Shown: in pieces, positions 1 through 7,721 of the stretch
Layout: every line of letters begins with the position of its first letter
How positions within the stretch are numbered: position 1 is the stretch's first letter
Source: Piscinibacter defluvii
Lineage (GTDB): Bacteria > Pseudomonadota > Gammaproteobacteria > Burkholderiales > Burkholderiaceae_C
Direction of reading: 5' to 3'
Assembly: GCF_004011805.1 (NCBI RefSeq)
Contig: NZ_ML137198.1
Location: 228,148-292,147, forward strand
DNA length: 64,000 nucleotides
Position numbers and translations under genes: made by a program
Notes under the pieces: generated by a model
Database searches by the model: none
What the model saw: only the letters and a program-made list of their open reading frames with translations
Told to the model about the DNA's origin: nothing

Positions 1-1
1 C

Positions 2-309
2 GCGTCGGTCAACGGCACCGGCAACAGCGCGGCCAACGTGATCACCGGCAACGCCGGCGCCAACGTGCTCAACGGCGGCGGCGGCGCCGGCCGACTGGCC
101 GGCGGCGCCGGCAACGACACCTACGTCATCGGCAACACCGGGGTCGTCGTGGTCGAGCTCGCCGGCGGCGGCATCGACACCGTGCGCAGCAGCGTCGGCC
201 GCACGCTCGGCAGCTACCAGGAGAACCTGGTGCTGACGGGCACCGCGTCGGTCAACGGCACCGGCAACGATCAGGCCAACGTGATCACCGGCAACGCAGG
301 CGCTAACGC
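2..309 (+). repeat. Tandem 243-bp (81-codon) repeat in the RTX gene
   Basis: The segment at 2–66 recurs at 245–309 with few changes, an offset of exactly 243 bp that keeps frame. Each copy encodes a SVNGTGN…ANVITGNAGAN stretch followed by calcium-binding nonapeptides. The left copy abuts the window edge, so the array probably continues upstream. Confidence 0.8.
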
Positions 310-778
310 GCTGGACGGTGACCGTGGCGCCGATCGCCTGTCCGGCGCCGGCGGCAACGACTCGCTGGAGGGCGAGGTCGGCAACGACACGGTGCTCGGC
401 GGGAGTGGCAACGACACGGTGCTCGGTGGAAGCGGCAACGACGGGCTGGCCGGCGGCACCGGGCTCGACGCGTTCCGCTTCAATTCGCCGCTGAACGCGA
501 CGAACAATGTCGACAGGATTGCGGACTTCGTCTCCGCCGACGACCGCTTCCAGCTGGATGACGCGGTGTTCGCCGGCATCGGACCCACCGGCATGCTGGC
601 GGCATCGGCCCTGCGCCTGGGACCGCAAGCGCTGGACGCCAGCGACCGCATCATCTACGACAGCGCGACCGGCTGGCTCTCCTTCGATGCCGACGGCAAT
701 GGCAGCGGCGCCGCGCTGCACTTCGCGACGCTGACGGCCGGCACGACCGTCGCGCTGTCCGATTTCGTGATCGTGTGA
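2..778 (+). CDS. RTX-type calcium-binding repeat protein, C-terminal part (5' truncated by window)
   Basis: Only the C-terminal 258 codons are present; the frame is open through the left edge, so the gene starts outside the window. Glycine/aspartate-rich nonapeptides of the GGxGxDxxx type are visible (GGAGNDTYV, GGSGNDTVL twice in tandem, GGSGNDGLA, GGTGLDAF). They are the calcium-binding parallel beta-roll of the RTX family, which folds outside the cell when calcium is bound. The last part (DRFQLDD to a C-terminal SDFVIV) resembles the serralysin-type C-terminal domain carrying the type I (ABC–MFP–TolC) secretion signal. The repeats lie in a larger 81-residue unit that occurs at least twice. 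Without the N-terminus the activity (protease, lipase, adhesin or other) cannot be told. No secretion genes are in the window. Confidence 0.85.
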   Translation, partial: ASVNGTGNSAANVITGNAGANVLNGGGGAGRLAGGAGNDTYVIGNTGVVVVELAGGGIDTVRSSVGRTLGSYQENLVLTGTASVNGTGNDQANVITGNAGANALDGDRGADRLSGAGGNDSLEGEVGNDTVLGGSGNDTVLGGSGNDGLAGGTGLDAFRFNSPLNATNNVDRIADFVSADDRFQLDDAVFAGIGPTGMLAASALRLGPQALDASDRIIYDSATGWLSFDADGNGSGAALHFATLTAGTTVALSDFVIV

Positions 779-800
779 GCGCCGCGCACCGCGGGCGGCC

Positions 801-2024
801 TCAGCGCCGCCCGCGCCCGCAGCGCGACTCGATCAGGCAGCGGGCGTAGCCCGCGTCGGTCTTGAGCAGGAACAGCGCACGCGCCGCGACGGCGGCGTCG
901 GGGAAGTCGCTGAACATGCCGTCGACACCGAGCGTGTAGAAGTCCAGGTATTCGTTGACCGGGTTGCCGGCGTAGTCCTTCGCCAGGCGCCGCTGCTCGC
1001 TGCGGAAGGTGTAGGGATGCACCACCAGCCCGAGCGCATGGGCGCGCTGCACCAGGTCGGTGGGCGGCAGCAGCGTGCGGTCGGCATCGTTGACCAGGCC
1101 GTCGCCGTTCACGTCGCTGCACGCGCCGTTGACCAGCGTGCAGGCCGAGCTGCGGATGTAGGGCTTCCACGGGCCGATGCCGTCGGCATAGGTGGCCACT
1201 TCGGCGAGCCCGGCCGGCGTCAGCAGGTCGGCGAAGCCGCCGGCACGCCCGGAGACGACCCAGTCGTACGGCTTGTCGAACGGCGCCGCGTAGGTGAGCC
1301 GGCCGTCCGGCGCGATGCCGTCCGCATCCACCAGCTGCACCAGCGGGAGCTCGGTGCGCGTGCGCAGGTAGCGCAGGTTGGCGGTCTCGAAGGACTGGAT
1401 GTAGACCGGCGCGCCGCGGTGGTTCCAGCCGGCGCGCGTCAGCACGCGCAGCAGCCGGTCCTCCAGCGCCAGGCCGAGGCCCTGGTGGTAGGTGGGGTGC
1501 TTGGTCTCGGGGTACAGGCCGATGCGGCGCTGCTTCTCGGCCGACTTGCGTCGCACCAGCTCGATGATCTCCTCCAGCGTCGGCACCTCGAAGCGGCCGT
1601 TGAAGCCCTGGTCGCGCTCGCCGGCCGGCTGCACGGCGCGCAGCTTCTTGATCTCGGCGAGCGTGAAGTCGCTGGCGAAGAAGCCGGTCTCGGCCACGCC
1701 GTCGACCAGCTTCGTGGTGCGGCGCGCGGCGAACTCGGGGCGCGTGGCGACGTCGGTGGTGGCCGTGATGTTGGGCTCGTGGCGCGCGATCAGGTGGCCG
1801 TCCTTGGTGGCCACGAGGTCCGGCTCGACGTAGTCGGCCCCCAGCTCGATGGCCAGGGCATAGGAAGCCAGCGTGTGCTCGGGCAGGTGGCCGCTCGCGC
1901 CGCGGTGGCCGATCACGATCGGCGCCGGGTCCGCGGCAGCGCCGCCGTCGCGGTGGGCGAAGGCCGGCAGCGTGGCGGCCAGCACGAGCGCCAGCGCGCC
2001 GCCGCGCAGGAGGTTCGGGGTCAT
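801..2024 (-). CDS. Secreted glycerophosphodiester phosphodiesterase
   Basis: A 407-aa protein with an N-terminal signal peptide (LALVLAATLPAFAH). It has the GDPD signature: GHRGASGHLPEHT at residues 39–51 with His40 and Arg41, metal-binding acids in YVEPDLVATKDG (Glu67, Asp69), and the second catalytic His82 in ARHEP. Such enzymes hydrolyse deacylated phospholipids (glycerophosphodiesters) to glycerol-3-phosphate and an alcohol, in the periplasm or outside the cell, and so feed phosphate acquisition. The length fits periplasmic GlpQ-type enzymes. ATG start with GAGGAG 5–10 nt upstream. It is preceded by a Pho box in the same orientation, so induction by phosphate starvation is likely. An internal segment NGDGLVNDADRTLL resembles a dockerin/EF-hand-like DxDxDG calcium loop. 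It converges with the RTX gene. Confidence 0.93.
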   Translation of the reverse strand: MTPNLLRGGALALVLAATLPAFAHRDGGAAADPAPIVIGHRGASGHLPEHTLASYALAIELGADYVEPDLVATKDGHLIARHEPNITATTDVATRPEFAARRTTKLVDGVAETGFFASDFTLAEIKKLRAVQPAGERDQGFNGRFEVPTLEEIIELVRRKSAEKQRRIGLYPETKHPTYHQGLGLALEDRLLRVLTRAGWNHRGAPVYIQSFETANLRYLRTRTELPLVQLVDADGIAPDGRLTYAAPFDKPYDWVVSGRAGGFADLLTPAGLAEVATYADGIGPWKPYIRSSACTLVNGACSDVNGDGLVNDADRTLLPPTDLVQRAHALGLVVHPYTFRSEQRRLAKDYAGNPVNEYLDFYTLGVDGMFSDFPDAAVAARALFLLKTDAGYARCLIESRCGRGRR

Positions 2025-2049
2025 GGGGTCTCCTCGTTGGTGGTCCGCG

Positions 2050-2083
2050 AGGCTAGGCGCCGCGCGTGACAGCGCCTTGACAG
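2050..2083 (-). promoter_or_regulatory. Pho box and PhoB-type promoter for the phosphodiesterase gene
   Basis: On the minus strand, CTGTCAA (2083–2077), a 4-bp GGCG spacer and CTGTCAC (2072–2066) form two 7-bp direct repeats with 11-bp period, matching the consensus CTGTCAT-N4-CTGTCA(C/T). A -10-like TAGCCT lies at 2055–2050, 10 bp further on. This is the spacing known for PhoB-activated promoters, where the Pho box replaces the -35. The start codon at 2024 follows with a short leader carrying GAGGAG. Confidence 0.75.
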
Positions 2084-2090
2084 GATCGCC

Positions 2091-2855
2091 TCAGCGCCGG
2101 ATCCAAAGATAGAGCATCAGCGCGCCGATCAGCACCGGCTGGTGCAGCATGTAGAAGCTCAGGCTCCAGCGCCCCAGCGCCGCCAGCGGAGCCAGGGCAC
2201 GCGGCAGCGCCCCGGCCAGCCAGCCGGGGCGCCGCGCCAGCAGCCACTGCCCGGCCGCCAGGCCCCACAGCATCACGCCGAGCCAGGGCAGGACGGGGGC
2301 CCAGTCCTCCGTGACCGGCTTGCGTGTCACGAGGCCGAGCCAGTTGGTCCAGCGCGAGTCGAAGAACGGATCGGCCACCAGGCGCGGCAGCGCGATCGCC
2401 ACCAGCCCGAGCAGCCACAGCCAGCCGCGCAGCGGCGCCGCCAGGCGCGCCAGCACCAGCATCACGGCGATGCCGTGCAGGATGCCGAAGCTGATCCAGC
2501 TGCGCGGGAACATCAGCGCCGAGCCGGCACTGACCAGCACGGCGCAGCCGGCCACCTGCGCCCAGCGGCGCCAGAAGCGCGGCCAGCCCTGCCCGGCGTG
2601 CAGCGCCAGCGCCAGCGCCAGCCCGGCGCAGGCCAGGAACAGTGTCACGATGGCGGTGCGCTGCCAGAGCCAGAACGGGTCGCTGCGGAAGGCCTGGCGG
2701 ATCAGGCCGAAATGGTTCAGGTCGTAGCAGAAGTGGAAGACGGCCATCCAGACCATCGCCAGGCCGCGCAGCGCGTCGAGCCGGTCCGAGCGGCCCGGCG
2801 GGCCGGGAGTGCGCAAAGGGTCCGCGGTTGTCAGCACGGCGCGACGATAGCGCAC
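2091..2855 (-). CDS. DUF1624 / HGSNAT-like acyltransferase-type membrane protein
   Basis: A 254-aa polytopic membrane protein. The N-terminal block [20 protein letters not shown] followed by DLNHFG is the hallmark of the DUF1624 / heparan-alpha-glucosaminide N-acetyltransferase catalytic family. About seven hydrophobic segments follow, with [17 protein letters not shown] and a C-terminal [12 protein letters not shown] typical of these proteins. The family is thought to move acyl groups across or within membranes; the substrate here is unknown. It ends 66 bp before the phosphodiesterase on the same strand, but the Pho box between them gives that gene its own promoter. It is divergent from the sensor kinase with only 39 bp between the two starts. 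Confidence 0.85.
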   Translation of the reverse strand: MRYRRAVLTTADPLRTPGPPGRSDRLDALRGLAMVWMAVFHFCYDLNHFGLIRQAFRSDPFWLWQRTAIVTLFLACAGLALALALHAGQGWPRFWRRWAQVAGCAVLVSAGSALMFPRSWISFGILHGIAVMLVLARLAAPLRGWLWLLGLVAIALPRLVADPFFDSRWTNWLGLVTRKPVTEDWAPVLPWLGVMLWGLAAGQWLLARRPGWLAGALPRALAPLAALGRWSLSFYMLHQPVLIGALMLYLWIRR

Positions 2856-2894
2856 GCTCGTGGCCGCGGCGGCCCGGTTATGCTCGTGGGCCTA

Positions 2895-4724
2895 ATGCCC
2901 CGCGACGCTTCCCCTGCCACGGCTGCTGCCGTCGAGCGCGAACTGCTCAAGCTCGCGCTGCACAACGCCGGGCGCAGCGTGATGGCGCAGGTGATCGTGG
3001 TGGCCTACATCGTGTGGGTCGGCTGGCGTGCCGGGCAGCGCGAGGCCGCGGTCGCCGCCGGCGCGATCGGCCTGCTCGGCGCCGCCTGGCGCTGGTGGAT
3101 CTCGCGTCGCTTCGGCGACACCGCCCGCCTCGACGAACGTGGCCTGCGCGTCGCGCGGCACTCGCTGGAGGGCAACGCGGCCACCGCCGGGCTGCTGTGG
3201 GTGGTCAGCGTGGCCGGCATCTACACCGAGCTGTCGGGCGCCGAGGCCACCGCCTTCATGGTGATGGCCTGCGGGGCGACGGCGGTGGCGGCCTACTTCA
3301 TGTCGCTGGTCGGCTGGTCGTTCCACCTGCTGGCGCTGCCGCAGCTGGCCGGCGTGATCCTGGTGTCGCTGCTCGACGACAAGGTTCGATCCCTGCCGCT
3401 GGCGGCGCTGGTGGCGATCTTCGGGGTCACGATGTTCCGTGTGGCGCGCGAGTTCACGCTCGCCACCACCGAGGCGGTGCGCCACGGGCTGGAGGCCGAC
3501 GCGGCCAACGCCTCGCTGCAGCGCGCCAAGGCGATCGCCGAGGCGGCCAACGCGTCGCTGCAGCGCGCCAAGGAGCAGGCGGAGTCGGCCAACATGGCCA
3601 AGTCGCAGTTCCTGGCCACGATGAGCCACGAGATCCGCACGCCGATGAACGGCGTGCTGGGCGCACTCGAGCTGCTGCGCAGCTCGGCGCTCGACCCGCA
3701 GCAGCGCCGCCTGGTCAAGACCGCCGCCTCGTCGGGCGAATCGCTGATGGCGATCCTCAACGACGTGCTGGACCATTCCAAGATCGAGGCCGGCAAGCTC
3801 AGCCTGCTGCGTGCCCCGCTGTCGCTGCACACCACGGCGGCCTCGGTGGTGGCGCTGTTCCGCGCCAATGCGCAGTCCAAGGGCCTGTCGCTGGTGCTCG
3901 ACCTCGAGCCCACGGTGGGTGACCGCGTGCTCGGCGACGCGCAGCGCCTGAAGCAGGTGCTGCTCAACCTGGTGGGCAACGCGATCAAGTTCACCGAGCG
4001 CGGCGGCGTCTCGCTGCGCCTGAGCCCGCGCGCCGCACCGGCCGGCCAGGTGCGGGTGCACTTCGAGGTGATCGACAGCGGCATCGGCATCCCGGAGGCG
4101 GAGGCGTCGAACCTGTTCGAGCCCTTCCACCAGCTCGACGGCTCGCGCAGCCGGCGCGCCGGCGGCACCGGCCTCGGCCTGGCCATCAGCCAGAAGATCG
4201 TGCAGGCCATGGGCGGGCAGATCGAGGTCGAGAGCCGGCAGGGTGCCGGCTCGCGCTTCGCCTTCGAGCTCGGCTTCGAGATCGACCCGCACCCGCCGGC
4301 CGGCGAGGCCACCGACTCGGCGATGACCCCGCTCGACCCCCTGCCCTCGCGCCTGTCCGGCACCGTGTTGGTGGTGGAGGACAACCCGGTCAACCGGGTG
4401 ATCGCCGAGGAGATGCTGGAGTCGCTCGGGCTGTCGATCATCGAGGCGCAGGACGGCGTGGAGGCGCTGGACGTGCTGTCGCGCCGCTCGGTCGACCTGG
4501 TGCTGATGGACTGCCAGATGCCGGTGATGGACGGCTACACCGCGACCCAGCACATCCGCGCGCGCGAGACGCGCCACCGCCTGCCGCGCACGCCGATCGT
4601 CGCGCTGACCGCCAACGCCTACGAGGAGGACGCGGCGCATGCGCTGGAGGTCGGCATGGACGCACACCTGGCCAAGCCCTACACCCGCGACCAGCTGCGC
4701 GACGTGATCTCGGCCTGGCTCTGA
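2895..4724 (+). CDS. Hybrid sensor histidine kinase/response regulator
   Basis: A 609-aa membrane hybrid kinase. The N-terminus (about 25–185) has five or six hydrophobic segments and no large periplasmic domain, so it probably senses a membrane or intramembrane signal. A coiled-coil linker (about 195–235) contains a perfect-phase 14-residue duplication. HisKA has the phospho-accepting His245 ([13 protein letters not shown]). The HATPase domain shows [17 protein letters not shown] and GTGLGLAIS. The C-terminal receiver (VVEDNPVNR) carries the phospho-acceptor Asp539 in [11 protein letters not shown] and the Lys of AKPYT. There is no HPt domain, so phosphorelay would need a separate partner. 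Two in-frame ATGs exist (2880, 2895); 2895 is preferred because a -10-like TATGCT lies at 2879–2884. No cognate regulator gene is adjacent. The architecture resembles RpfC loosely, but RpfC has an HPt domain. Confidence 0.9.
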   Translation: MPRDASPATAAAVERELLKLALHNAGRSVMAQVIVVAYIVWVGWRAGQREAAVAAGAIGLLGAAWRWWISRRFGDTARLDERGLRVARHSLEGNAATAGLLWVVSVAGIYTELSGAEATAFMVMACGATAVAAYFMSLVGWSFHLLALPQLAGVILVSLLDDKVRSLPLAALVAIFGVTMFRVAREFTLATTEAVRHGLEADAANASLQRAKAIAEAANASLQRAKEQAESANMAKSQFLATMSHEIRTPMNGVLGALELLRSSALDPQQRRLVKTAASSGESLMAILNDVLDHSKIEAGKLSLLRAPLSLHTTAASVVALFRANAQSKGLSLVLDLEPTVGDRVLGDAQRLKQVLLNLVGNAIKFTERGGVSLRLSPRAAPAGQVRVHFEVIDSGIGIPEAEASNLFEPFHQLDGSRSRRAGGTGLGLAISQKIVQAMGGQIEVESRQGAGSRFAFELGFEIDPHPPAGEATDSAMTPLDPLPSRLSGTVLVVEDNPVNRVIAEEMLESLGLSIIEAQDGVEALDVLSRRSVDLVLMDCQMPVMDGYTATQHIRARETRHRLPRTPIVALTANAYEEDAAHALEVGMDAHLAKPYTRDQLRDVISAWL

Positions 4725-4820
4725 CGCAGCGTTGCACGCAATCGGCAGGCGGTTCCGGACAGCCCGCTCGGGGGATGGACCGGCGCGCCCGTGCGGCCGT
4801 CCAATGCGCCGCTGCGACCA

Positions 4821-5086
4821 GGGCCTGTTCACACTACGGCAGGGCTCGCGTGACTCGACAAACAGACGCCCGCAAGGCGCACGGCGCAGCCCAGGCTGGA
4901 CGCCTGGGCAAGTCGTGCAACGCGGCGGGCGCCTGTTTGCCGAGATCACCCGGCGGGCCGGGGTACCCCAAGGCGCTGGGCCGCGTTGCGCCACTGGCCC
5001 AGGCCACCAGCCTGGGCTGCGCGCCGCGCCTTGCCCAGCGCCTTGGGCCACCCCGGCGCGAGTCCTGCCGTAGTGTGAACAGGCCC
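4821..5086. repeat. 266-bp foldback (MITE/REP-like) element with 30-bp terminal inverted repeats
   Basis: This fills most of the 380-bp gap 4725–5104; nothing else was seen there. The ends 4821–4850 (GGGCCTGTTCACACTACGGC…) and 5057–5086 are inverted copies of 30 bp with one mismatch. Inside, the left half (to about 4930) is nearly repeated in inverted orientation in the right half. Each half also folds on itself: CCCAGGC/GCCTGGG at 4890–4896 and 4902–4908, again at 4998–5004 and 5010–5016; and 4858–4872 against 4925–4939. There is no transposase ORF and no clear target-site duplication, which suggests a non-autonomous or REP-like element. It ends 18 bp before the next start codon. Confidence 0.8.
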
Positions 5087-5104
5087 TAACCGAGGAGCCT
5101 ATCG

Positions 5105-5959
5105 ATGGGAACCGTGACCGAGGTGCTGGCCACCGCGAAGAAGCCGGAGGACGTGGCCGGCGTCGAGTGGGATGCGCGCTCGCGCGTCTCGATCCTCGAC
5201 ACGCCGCTGAAGGACAAGAAGGTCGACGCCGAGAAGATCGGCGAGAAGATGAAGAAGGCCAAGAAGGCGGCCGAGTTCGTGCTGACCTACGACGGCCGCA
5301 AGCTGGTCTACGGCATCCGCGTCGGCTCGGACCTGACCGTGATCGACAGCCTCGACGTGGCCGGCCAGTCCGACCTGGCCAAGCGCCGCCAGTGGCTGGT
5401 GCGGCTGAAGAAGAACTCCAAGGTGGTCACCTCGGCCGACCTCGACGCCTTCGACAAGGTCAACCCGATCCCGGCCGACCCGAAGGAGATCGCCGAGGTC
5501 GAGCAGAAGATCGCGGTGACCGAGTCGATCATCAAGTCCGAGACGGACGTGAAGAGCTGGTACGCGAAGAAGTACGCCGATTTCGACTGGCAGCAGCGCC
5601 GGCTCGACTTCCTGCCCTGGGCCAAGAAGCAGGGCTTCGAGGCGTACGCGCAGTTCATGATCGGCGTGACCGACGGCTTCCAGGACTACGCGATGATGAA
5701 GACGCATGTCCTGAAGGGCGCGAACCTGCCGGTCAAGCTCCAGCCCGCCACCCGCGCCGCGATGGAGAAGGCCTTCGCCGCCGGCCAGAAGGTCGACTAC
5801 GCCGCCGCCAAGGCGGAGGTGCTGAAGATCGTCGACGGGGCGCTGATGCCCAAGTTCCGCGCGCTGCGCTTCAAGGAGGCCGAGAAGACGGTCGAGCGCG
5901 AGAAGAAGAACGTGGTCGCGCTGAAGGCCGAGCTGGCCAAGCTCAAGGGGCGGAAGTAG
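5105..5959 (+). CDS. Uncharacterised lysine-rich protein
   Basis: I do not recognise this 284-aa protein. It is soluble, with no signal peptide or membrane segment, and very rich in Lys, Glu and Ala. There is a charged N-terminal part (about 35–60, KKVDAEKIGEKMKKAKKAAE), a central YDGRKLVYGIRVGSDLTVID segment that looks like beta strands, a region with several aromatics (about 150–185, WYAKKYADFDWQQRR), and a long C-terminal helix likely to be coiled coil (KFRALRFKEAEKTVEREKK). Codon use matches GC-rich neighbours. GAGGAG sits 8–13 nt before the ATG, so it is a good translation unit. It is convergent with the RpfF-like gene, 9 bp apart. The foldback element abuts its 5' end and may carry its promoter. 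DNA or RNA binding is possible from the charge alone, but nothing shows it. Confidence 0.7.
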   Translation: MGTVTEVLATAKKPEDVAGVEWDARSRVSILDTPLKDKKVDAEKIGEKMKKAKKAAEFVLTYDGRKLVYGIRVGSDLTVIDSLDVAGQSDLAKRRQWLVRLKKNSKVVTSADLDAFDKVNPIPADPKEIAEVEQKIAVTESIIKSETDVKSWYAKKYADFDWQQRRLDFLPWAKKQGFEAYAQFMIGVTDGFQDYAMMKTHVLKGANLPVKLQPATRAAMEKAFAAGQKVDYAAAKAEVLKIVDGALMPKFRALRFKEAEKTVEREKKNVVALKAELAKLKGRK

Positions 5960-5968
5960 GCGACGCCC

Positions 5969-6952
5969 TCAGTCGGCCAACGCACCCCAGGCGGTGATGC
6001 CGGTGCCGCGCTCGTCGCCGAAGCCGGTGTTGCCGGACTTCAGCTCGCCCCAGGCGGTGTCGAGCTCGATCTTCTTGATCTCCTCGACCGCACCCTCGTC
6101 GGCGCCGCCCACCTTGCGCACCTGGGCACGCGCCAGGCGCTCCATCAGGCGCAGGTCGCGCGTGGTCAGCTGCAGCGCCGACTCGGCCCACAGTTCCACC
6201 GTCGTCATCAGCGACTCGTAGGTGATCGGCGCGGCCATGCGCTGCGCCGTCAGCGCGGCGAGCGTGCCGCGCAGGCGCGGCTCGACGGAGCGCACCACGT
6301 CCAGGATGGCCTCCTCGCCCTCGCCGTCCTCGACCACCCGGTCGACCAGGCTGCGCCGCAGCAGCTGCTCGCCGGTGAACAGCCGGCCGGACAGGATCAT
6401 GTCGTTGGCCACCGCGAAGCCGGCCTTGCGGATCGTCAGCGGCCAGGCGCCCATGCCGGGGAACAGGTTGAACAGCACCTCGGGAAAGCCGGCCTGCGCG
6501 CTGCGCTCGAAGATCACCTTGTGGAAGGGCAGCACCGACTCGAGCCCACCGCCCAGCGTGTCGCCCTGCACCAGCACCGTGGTGTGCACGCCGCGCGCCG
6601 CGGCATGCTCGAGCCACCAGACCAGGTCGATGCAGCGCCGGCCGTACATCTTCAGCGAATCGACGTCCTGCGCGCGCACCAGCAGCACGAACAGCGCCAG
6701 GTCGCCGCCGAAGTTGAACACGCCGGTGACGTCGGAGCTGAGCACCAGGTGGCGCACCACGCCGGGGTTCTCGGCGATGTCGTCGAGCACACGCTGCATC
6801 TCGGTCAGCCCGGCCAGGCTGTAGCACTGGATCGGCTTGACGCAGGTGCGCACGCGCAGCATGGCGAGATCGCTCGACCACTCCAGGCGCAGGTACTTGT
6901 AGGGCCGCGACAGCAGCTTCGGGACACCGGACAGCCCGCGAGGGTCGTTCAT
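5969..6952 (-). CDS. RpfF-type crotonase (probable DSF-family fatty acid signal synthase)
   Basis: A 327-aa crotonase-fold protein. It carries the block that sets the DSF synthase RpfF apart from ordinary enoyl-CoA hydratases: LVQGDTLGGGLES then GFPEVLFNLFPGMGAW, with YGRRCIDLVWWLE before it. Both acids that RpfF needs for dehydratase/thioesterase chemistry are present, Glu138 (GGGLES) and Glu158 (GFPEVLF), 20 residues apart as in Xanthomonas RpfF. RpfF enzymes turn 3-hydroxyacyl-ACP into cis-2-unsaturated fatty acid signals. It has an N-terminal extension of about 30 residues and a longer C-terminus than Xanthomonas RpfF (289 aa). It overlaps the upstream diiron-oxidase gene by 4 bp (ATGA), so translation is coupled. 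No rpfG/rpfR-type receptor is adjacent. Family placement is firm; the exact product is inference. Confidence 0.82.
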   Translation of the reverse strand: MNDPRGLSGVPKLLSRPYKYLRLEWSSDLAMLRVRTCVKPIQCYSLAGLTEMQRVLDDIAENPGVVRHLVLSSDVTGVFNFGGDLALFVLLVRAQDVDSLKMYGRRCIDLVWWLEHAAARGVHTTVLVQGDTLGGGLESVLPFHKVIFERSAQAGFPEVLFNLFPGMGAWPLTIRKAGFAVANDMILSGRLFTGEQLLRRSLVDRVVEDGEGEEAILDVVRSVEPRLRGTLAALTAQRMAAPITYESLMTTVELWAESALQLTTRDLRLMERLARAQVRKVGGADEGAVEEIKKIELDTAWGELKSGNTGFGDERGTGITAWGALAD

Positions 6953-7596
6953 ACGGTCTCGATGATGCGCGTGAAGTGGTGGAAGTTCAGCAGCGCGGAC
7001 TCGACCACCGCCTCGCGCGCCGGCTCGTCGTGCAGGGTGTTGAGGATCTTGCGCAGCACGGCCATGTGTTCGGCATCCATGGTGGCGTGCGAGTTGATGA
7101 AGGACACGCCGCGCTCGCCCTCGAGCAGCAGGGCCTCCGTGATGGCCGCGGCAAACGGCCCGCCGTACACCGAGGCGATCACCTCCAGCGTGTACAGCAT
7201 GCCCAGCACCGAGCACGGATGGCGGCGCTCGGCGGCCCAGTAGTTGTAGCCGACCAGCGCGCGCGTGTAGGGCGAGGGCTCGTGCGCCTCCGTGTCCGAC
7301 GGCATCACGCCGACCGCCTCGAGGTCGTTGCGCACCCACTCCTCGTGGCCCGATTCCTCGTGCATGTGCTCGTAGAGGAAGTAGCGCACCTGGCGGTGGC
7401 TGTCGGGCAGGCGGCTCGCCGCCGCGGCGCTGACCGGGTTGAAGTGCCAGACGACGTGGTAGAGCTCGAGCAGCAGGCGCCGGTAGCGCTCCAGGGTCAT
7501 GCCCTTGGCGACGGCGTCGAGCACCACCGGATGGGTCTCGAACGCCCGGCGCGCCTCATCGGTGCGGACCACCAGGTCCGCGAAGAACAGCGTCAT
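6949..7596 (-). CDS. Heme-oxygenase-like diiron oxidase (HDO/TenA-fold 'iron-containing redox enzyme')
   Basis: A 215-aa all-helical protein. The metal-ligand pattern of heme-oxygenase-like diiron oxidases is visible: E81-S-G-H84 (EESGHEEW), E138 (LYTLEVIAS) and HxxxDxxH at His170/Asp174/His177 (SHATMDAEHM). Known members (UndA, BesC, SznF, CADD) use O2 for fatty acid decarboxylation, amino acid fragmentation, N-oxygenation or pABA formation. The ExxH spacing is like UndA, which acts on medium-chain fatty acids. It is the first gene of an operon with the RpfF-type crotonase (4-bp overlap), so a fatty acyl substrate is plausible but unproven. ATG start with GGAG about 8 nt upstream. It is divergent from the XRE-family regulator gene across a dyad-rich 330-bp region. 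Confidence 0.8.
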   Translation of the reverse strand: MTLFFADLVVRTDEARRAFETHPVVLDAVAKGMTLERYRRLLLELYHVVWHFNPVSAAAASRLPDSHRQVRYFLYEHMHEESGHEEWVRNDLEAVGVMPSDTEAHEPSPYTRALVGYNYWAAERRHPCSVLGMLYTLEVIASVYGGPFAAAITEALLLEGERGVSFINSHATMDAEHMAVLRKILNTLHDEPAREAVVESALLNFHHFTRIIETV

Positions 7597-7650
7597 TCAT
7601 CACTCCAACGACCGAACTTGTTGTGCGGCGCGCACCGCGGCTCGCCGTCA

Positions 7651-7721
7651 GGATGCCTTGCAGCATCCGTGCCGCATGCTAGCCGCAAGCATGCCCGCTC
7701 CACAACGTGTCAGCCCTGACA
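7651..7721. promoter_or_regulatory. Cluster of short dyads upstream of the diiron-oxidase operon
   Basis: Three perfect inverted repeats lie 55–125 bp upstream of the diiron-oxidase start: GGATGC/GCATCC (7651–7656, 7663–7668), GCATGCT/AGCATGC (7674–7680, 7688–7694) and TGTCAG-CC-CTGACA (7708–7721). They lie where the promoter of the minus-strand operon should be and may be operators. No convincing -35/-10 pair was identified. The rest of the 7597–7926 gap holds no supported gene. Confidence 0.45.

Noticed and set aside
2895-4724. Naming the hybrid kinase RpfC because an RpfF-like gene lies nearby
   Set aside because: It has no HPt domain, is not adjacent to or co-oriented with the crotonase, and its membrane part does not show recognisable RpfC sequence. 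Kept only as a hybrid kinase.
2892-5051. A 719-codon minus-strand open frame over the sensor kinase and foldback repeat
   Set aside because: Shadow of the kinase gene; composition is typical of antisense frames and it runs through the repeat element.
4732-5073. A 113-codon plus-strand frame inside the foldback region
   Set aside because: It spans the inverted-repeat element, has no ribosome binding site and no protein-like composition.
4821-5086. Complete insertion sequence
   Set aside because: No transposase frame fits in 266 bp and no target-site duplication was visible; treated as a non-autonomous foldback repeat.
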